DNA from: Paenibacillus sp.
GTDB lineage: Bacteria; Bacillota; Bacilli; Paenibacillales; YIM-B00363
DNA length: 64,000 nucleotides
Assembly (NCBI RefSeq): GCF_031177825.1
Contig: NZ_JAPSKE010000028.1
Location: 1-64,000 of the forward strand
Direction of reading: 5' to 3'
Part shown: one piece after another, positions 62,402-64,000 of the stretch
Layout: each line of letters opens with the position of its first letter
How positions within the stretch are numbered: position 1 is the stretch's first letter
Program-made: the position numbers and the translations under genes
Notes under the pieces: generated by a model
Told to the model about the DNA's origin: nothing
What the model saw: the letters and a program-made list of their open reading frames with translations, nothing else
The model's database searches: none

Positions 62402-62884
62402 CTACAGCTTCCTCGCCAGCGCGTCGAACATTTCGTTCCAGCCGTGAACGGTACCGGCCTTATACTCCGAAAGCATCCGCTCGACGTCCGCCGGCGACAA
62501 CGCGTCGTCGTGCGGCACCGTAATTTCCTGCGTAAAGCGCATCACGCAGCCGCCGTTCGCGTCCGGCTCGATCTCCACGATCACCGTGTCCGTCGTATCG
62601 CTAAACATCTTCATCCGGAACGTAAAGACAATCCGCCTCGGCCGATCGATCTCAAGATACTCCCCGTCGGCTTCGTAGTCGACGCCGCCGCGGCGGTCGA
62701 CCATTCTCCACTTGCCGCCCACGCGCGGGTCCATCTCGACGATGCGTCCCGACGGATCGCTCCCTTCCGACGTGAACAGCCACAGCCCGGCCGTCTCCGG
62801 TTGTAACCAAGCGTCGAACACCCGCTCCGCGGGAAAGTCGAACCGGCGCGTGATTTCCGCTTTCGTCTTCGAGTAAGAAATCAT
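62402..62884 (-). CDS. SRPBCC/AHSA1-domain protein
   Basis: This 160-residue protein has the typical opening TRRFDFPAERVFDAWLQPE and the closing VHGWNEMFDALARKL of AHSA1-like START proteins, which bind hydrophobic ligands. It starts at ATG 62884, overlapping the arsR stop by ATGA; the frame to 63016 is on top of arsR. It is coupled with arsR and probably shares its regulation. Confidence 0.93.
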   Translation of the reverse strand: MISYSKTKAEITRRFDFPAERVFDAWLQPETAGLWLFTSEGSDPSGRIVEMDPRVGGKWRMVDRRGGVDYEADGEYLEIDRPRRIVFTFRMKMFSDTTDTVIVEIEPDANGGCVMRFTQEITVPHDDALSPADVERMLSEYKAGTVHGWNEMFDALARKL

Positions 62885-63231
62885 GTGGCATCGCCCCCCT
62901 TTCGATCTTGTTCCCGCAATACGCGCTCCAACGCGTCGAACTGCTTCGTCCAGAACCGTTCGTAAAATCCGATCCATTCGTAGACGGATGCGAGAGATTC
63001 CGCGTCGAGCCGACAAAGATGGGTACGTCCGCGTACCGTGCGGCTCAGCAAGCCTGCCCCCTCCAGGACCTTGATATGCTTCGACGCCGCCGCCAGCGAC
63101 ATATCGAACGGCGCGGCCAGTTCGGATACCGTGCGCTCCCGGTCGGCCAGCTGCCGGATCATCTCCCGCCTCGTCGGATCGGCCAGCGCATGAAAGACGC
63201 TGTCCAGTCGTTCGCTATTTTGTTCAACCAT
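62881..63231 (-). CDS. ArsR-family (SdpR-like) repressor, probably leaderless
   Basis: This 116-residue regulator has the HALADPTRREMIRQL block and the recognition helix SLAAASKHIKVLEGAGLL, without metal-binding Cys. I place the start at ATG 63231, because the promoter TTGAAT-17-TATACT ends seven bases before it. This puts the transcript start on the A of the ATG. The frame upstream (to 63267) would lie in the promoter. The operator-like AACCATGTAGTTAA covers the start. It likely represses itself, the SRPBCC gene and the VOC gene at 61922. Confidence 0.92.
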   Translation of the reverse strand: MVEQNSERLDSVFHALADPTRREMIRQLADRERTVSELAAPFDMSLAAASKHIKVLEGAGLLSRTVRGRTHLCRLDAESLASVYEWIGFYERFWTKQFDALERVLREQDRKGGDAT

Positions 63232-63267
63232 GTAGTTAAGTATAGGACACATCGGGTCGCGATTCAA
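63226..63267 (-). promoter_or_regulatory. Promoter and operator of the arsR-SRPBCC operon
   Basis: TTGAAT (63262-63267) and TATACT (63239-63244) are 17 bases apart on the minus strand. AACCATGTAGTTAA (63226-63239) shares 11 of 14 bases with the AACCGAATAGTTAA sites of 61824-61887. Confidence 0.7.
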
Positions 63268-63295
63268 TCGCGCGCAAAAAAAACATTAGTATTCC

Positions 63296-63325
63296 TTGAC
63301 AGGAATATTCCTTATAGGGTATATT
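63296..63325 (+). promoter_or_regulatory. Promoter with a palindromic spacer before the second VOC gene
   Basis: TTGACA (63296-63301) and TATATT (63320-63325) are 18 bases apart. AGGAATATTCCT (63301-63312) is a perfect palindrome in the spacer. An extra ATTCC before the -35 (63291-63295) mirrors it. Confidence 0.7.
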
Positions 63326-63385
63326 GAGTTCAAGACAGAAACACACCAACGAACGCCAAAAAATCTAATGAAGAGGTGCATGAGC

Positions 63386-63799
63386 ATGGCATTGCGTACG
63401 TCCAACATTTTCGTCAATTTACCGATCAAAGATTTGAAACGAACGACGGAGTTTTTCTCGAGCGTCGGCTTCGAGTTCAACCCGCAATTCACGGACGAGA
63501 AAGCGACATGTATGGTGATCGGCGACAACATCTTCGCGATGCTGTTGGTCGAGGAATACTTCGCGACGTTCACCAAGAAGGATCTCGCGAACGCGCATAA
63601 GACGACGGAGGTCATCCTCGCCCTCTCCGCCGAGAGCCGAGAGCAAGTCGACGCGATCGTCGACAAAGCGCTGGCCGCCGGGGGCAAAGCGTCGAACGAA
63701 CCGCAAGACCACGGCTTCATGTATGTCAGGAGCTTCGAGGACATCGACGGCCATCAGTGGGAAGTCATGTGGATGGATCCGAGCGCGATTCAAGGGTAA
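63386..63799 (+). CDS. VOC/glyoxalase-fold protein
   Basis: This 137-residue single VOC domain begins RTSNIFVNLPIKDLKRTTEFF and ends with DIDGHQWEVMWMD, with the metal-binding Glu in the last strand. AAGAGG stands nine bases before ATG 63386; ATG 63380 is a second option. The regulator that uses the palindrome in its promoter is not in the window. The substrate is unknown. Confidence 0.92.
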   Translation: MALRTSNIFVNLPIKDLKRTTEFFSSVGFEFNPQFTDEKATCMVIGDNIFAMLLVEEYFATFTKKDLANAHKTTEVILALSAESREQVDAIVDKALAAGGKASNEPQDHGFMYVRSFEDIDGHQWEVMWMDPSAIQG

Positions 63800-63814
63800 C
63801 GTAACGAAAAACAA

Positions 63815-63858
63815 GGGACTGCCCCCGGTCACGAAGACGGATGGGGCAGCCCCTTTTT
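63815..63858 (+). terminator. Terminator of the second VOC gene
   Basis: GGGACTGCCCC and GGGGCAGCCCC pair with one mismatch, followed by five T. The stem overlaps the end of the minus-strand gene that follows. Confidence 0.85.
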
Positions 63859-64000
63859 CATTCGTTCGAACAATCCGTCCAATCGGGACGCCGGAATCGT
63901 GCCGTATCGGTCGCCGATGCTGATTTCGAAGCAGCTCGCCCCGTCCCCCGCTTCCTTCGCGTAAGACGTAACGCCGACGCCGGCGTCCCGGATGACGCTC
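63829..64000 (-). CDS. C-terminal end of an unidentified protein (partial)
   Basis: A minus-strand frame enters at the right edge and stops with TGA at 63829. The last 56 residues read SVIRDAGVGVTSYAKEAGDG through FEISIGDRYGTIPASRLDGL to a basic end (KKGLPHPSS). Codon use is like the other genes. The family cannot be told from this part. Its 3' end overlaps the terminator of the convergent VOC gene. Confidence 0.55.
   Translation of the reverse strand, partial: SVIRDAGVGVTSYAKEAGDGASCFEISIGDRYGTIPASRLDGLFERMKKGLPHPSS

Noticed and set aside
1..64000. CRISPR arrays, tRNA or rRNA genes, classic riboswitches
   Set aside because: I looked for regularly spaced repeats, tRNA T-loop/anticodon patterns and known leader motifs upstream of cysJ, the importer and the MFS gene and saw none; a covariance-model search would be decisive.

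Overview
The window looks like chromosomal DNA of a Paenibacillus-like, spore-forming Bacillota bacterium. This is inferred from strong AGGAGG-type ribosome binding sites, TTG/GTG starts next to ATG, moderately high GC with GC-ending codons, ROK/CcpA-style sugar regulation, very large secreted multidomain proteins, and small domain families common in Bacillales. No rRNA, tRNA, CRISPR array or prophage was recognised. Only the extreme left edge hints at an insertion sequence.

Layout: (1) 1-43 is the start of a probable IS3-type transposase. (2) 168-4806 is a five-gene minus-strand operon: a secreted protein, an ABC exporter pair, a histidine kinase and an OmpR-type regulator. It is preceded by four 11-bp-phased copies of a TCTAAAAAC-like box that probably bind the regulator. 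(3) 4947-8689 holds an MFS transporter, a small zinc/HhH protein and a NERD-UvrD helicase. (4) 8991-19160 holds a 2430-residue secreted protein behind a small VOC gene. These are divergent from a STAND/LuxR regulator, with a palindromic operator between them. (5) 19211-21121 is a less GC-rich patch with an S1-type serine protease, an unknown Cys-containing basic protein and an unlisted 35-residue Cys/Arg/Lys peptide. (6) 21284-35351 is the most coherent system: two SGNH esterases, an MgtC-like protein, a Cof phosphatase, a sugar-type ABC importer, a YdcF protein, a 1493-residue secreted lamin-tail/metallophosphoesterase and a ROK regulator. Four copies of an AT-rich motif, roughly AATCAATTGaATTTATTAA, sit at all four promoters of this locus. 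A CcpA (cre) match lies at the importer promoter.

(7) 35487-53692 is a mosaic of housekeeping and accessory genes: DUF441, two unknown membrane proteins, several GNAT acetyltransferases, a DUF2332 protein, an HTH-methyltransferase fusion, MsrAB, an APH / double-NUDIX / methyltransferase operon, UbiD, a beta-lactamase-like hydrolase, an MDR dehydrogenase, a beta/gamma-crystallin protein and a TetR-epimerase pair. Two decayed loci stand out here. One is a GNAT protein that has lost its acetyl-CoA-binding core. The other is an APH fragment joined to a headless NUDIX. (8) 53849-57457 is cysJI (assimilatory sulfite reductase) with a LysR-type box upstream. (9) 57686-64000 holds a LysM/beta-propeller protein, a YfcH-like epimerase, an alpha/beta hydrolase and an ArsR-SRPBCC-VOC module with shared operators and an apparently leaderless arsR transcript. 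It ends with a second VOC gene and a truncated CDS at the right edge.

All calls come from reading the sequence. No database search or structure prediction was run, so family names rest on recognised motifs.
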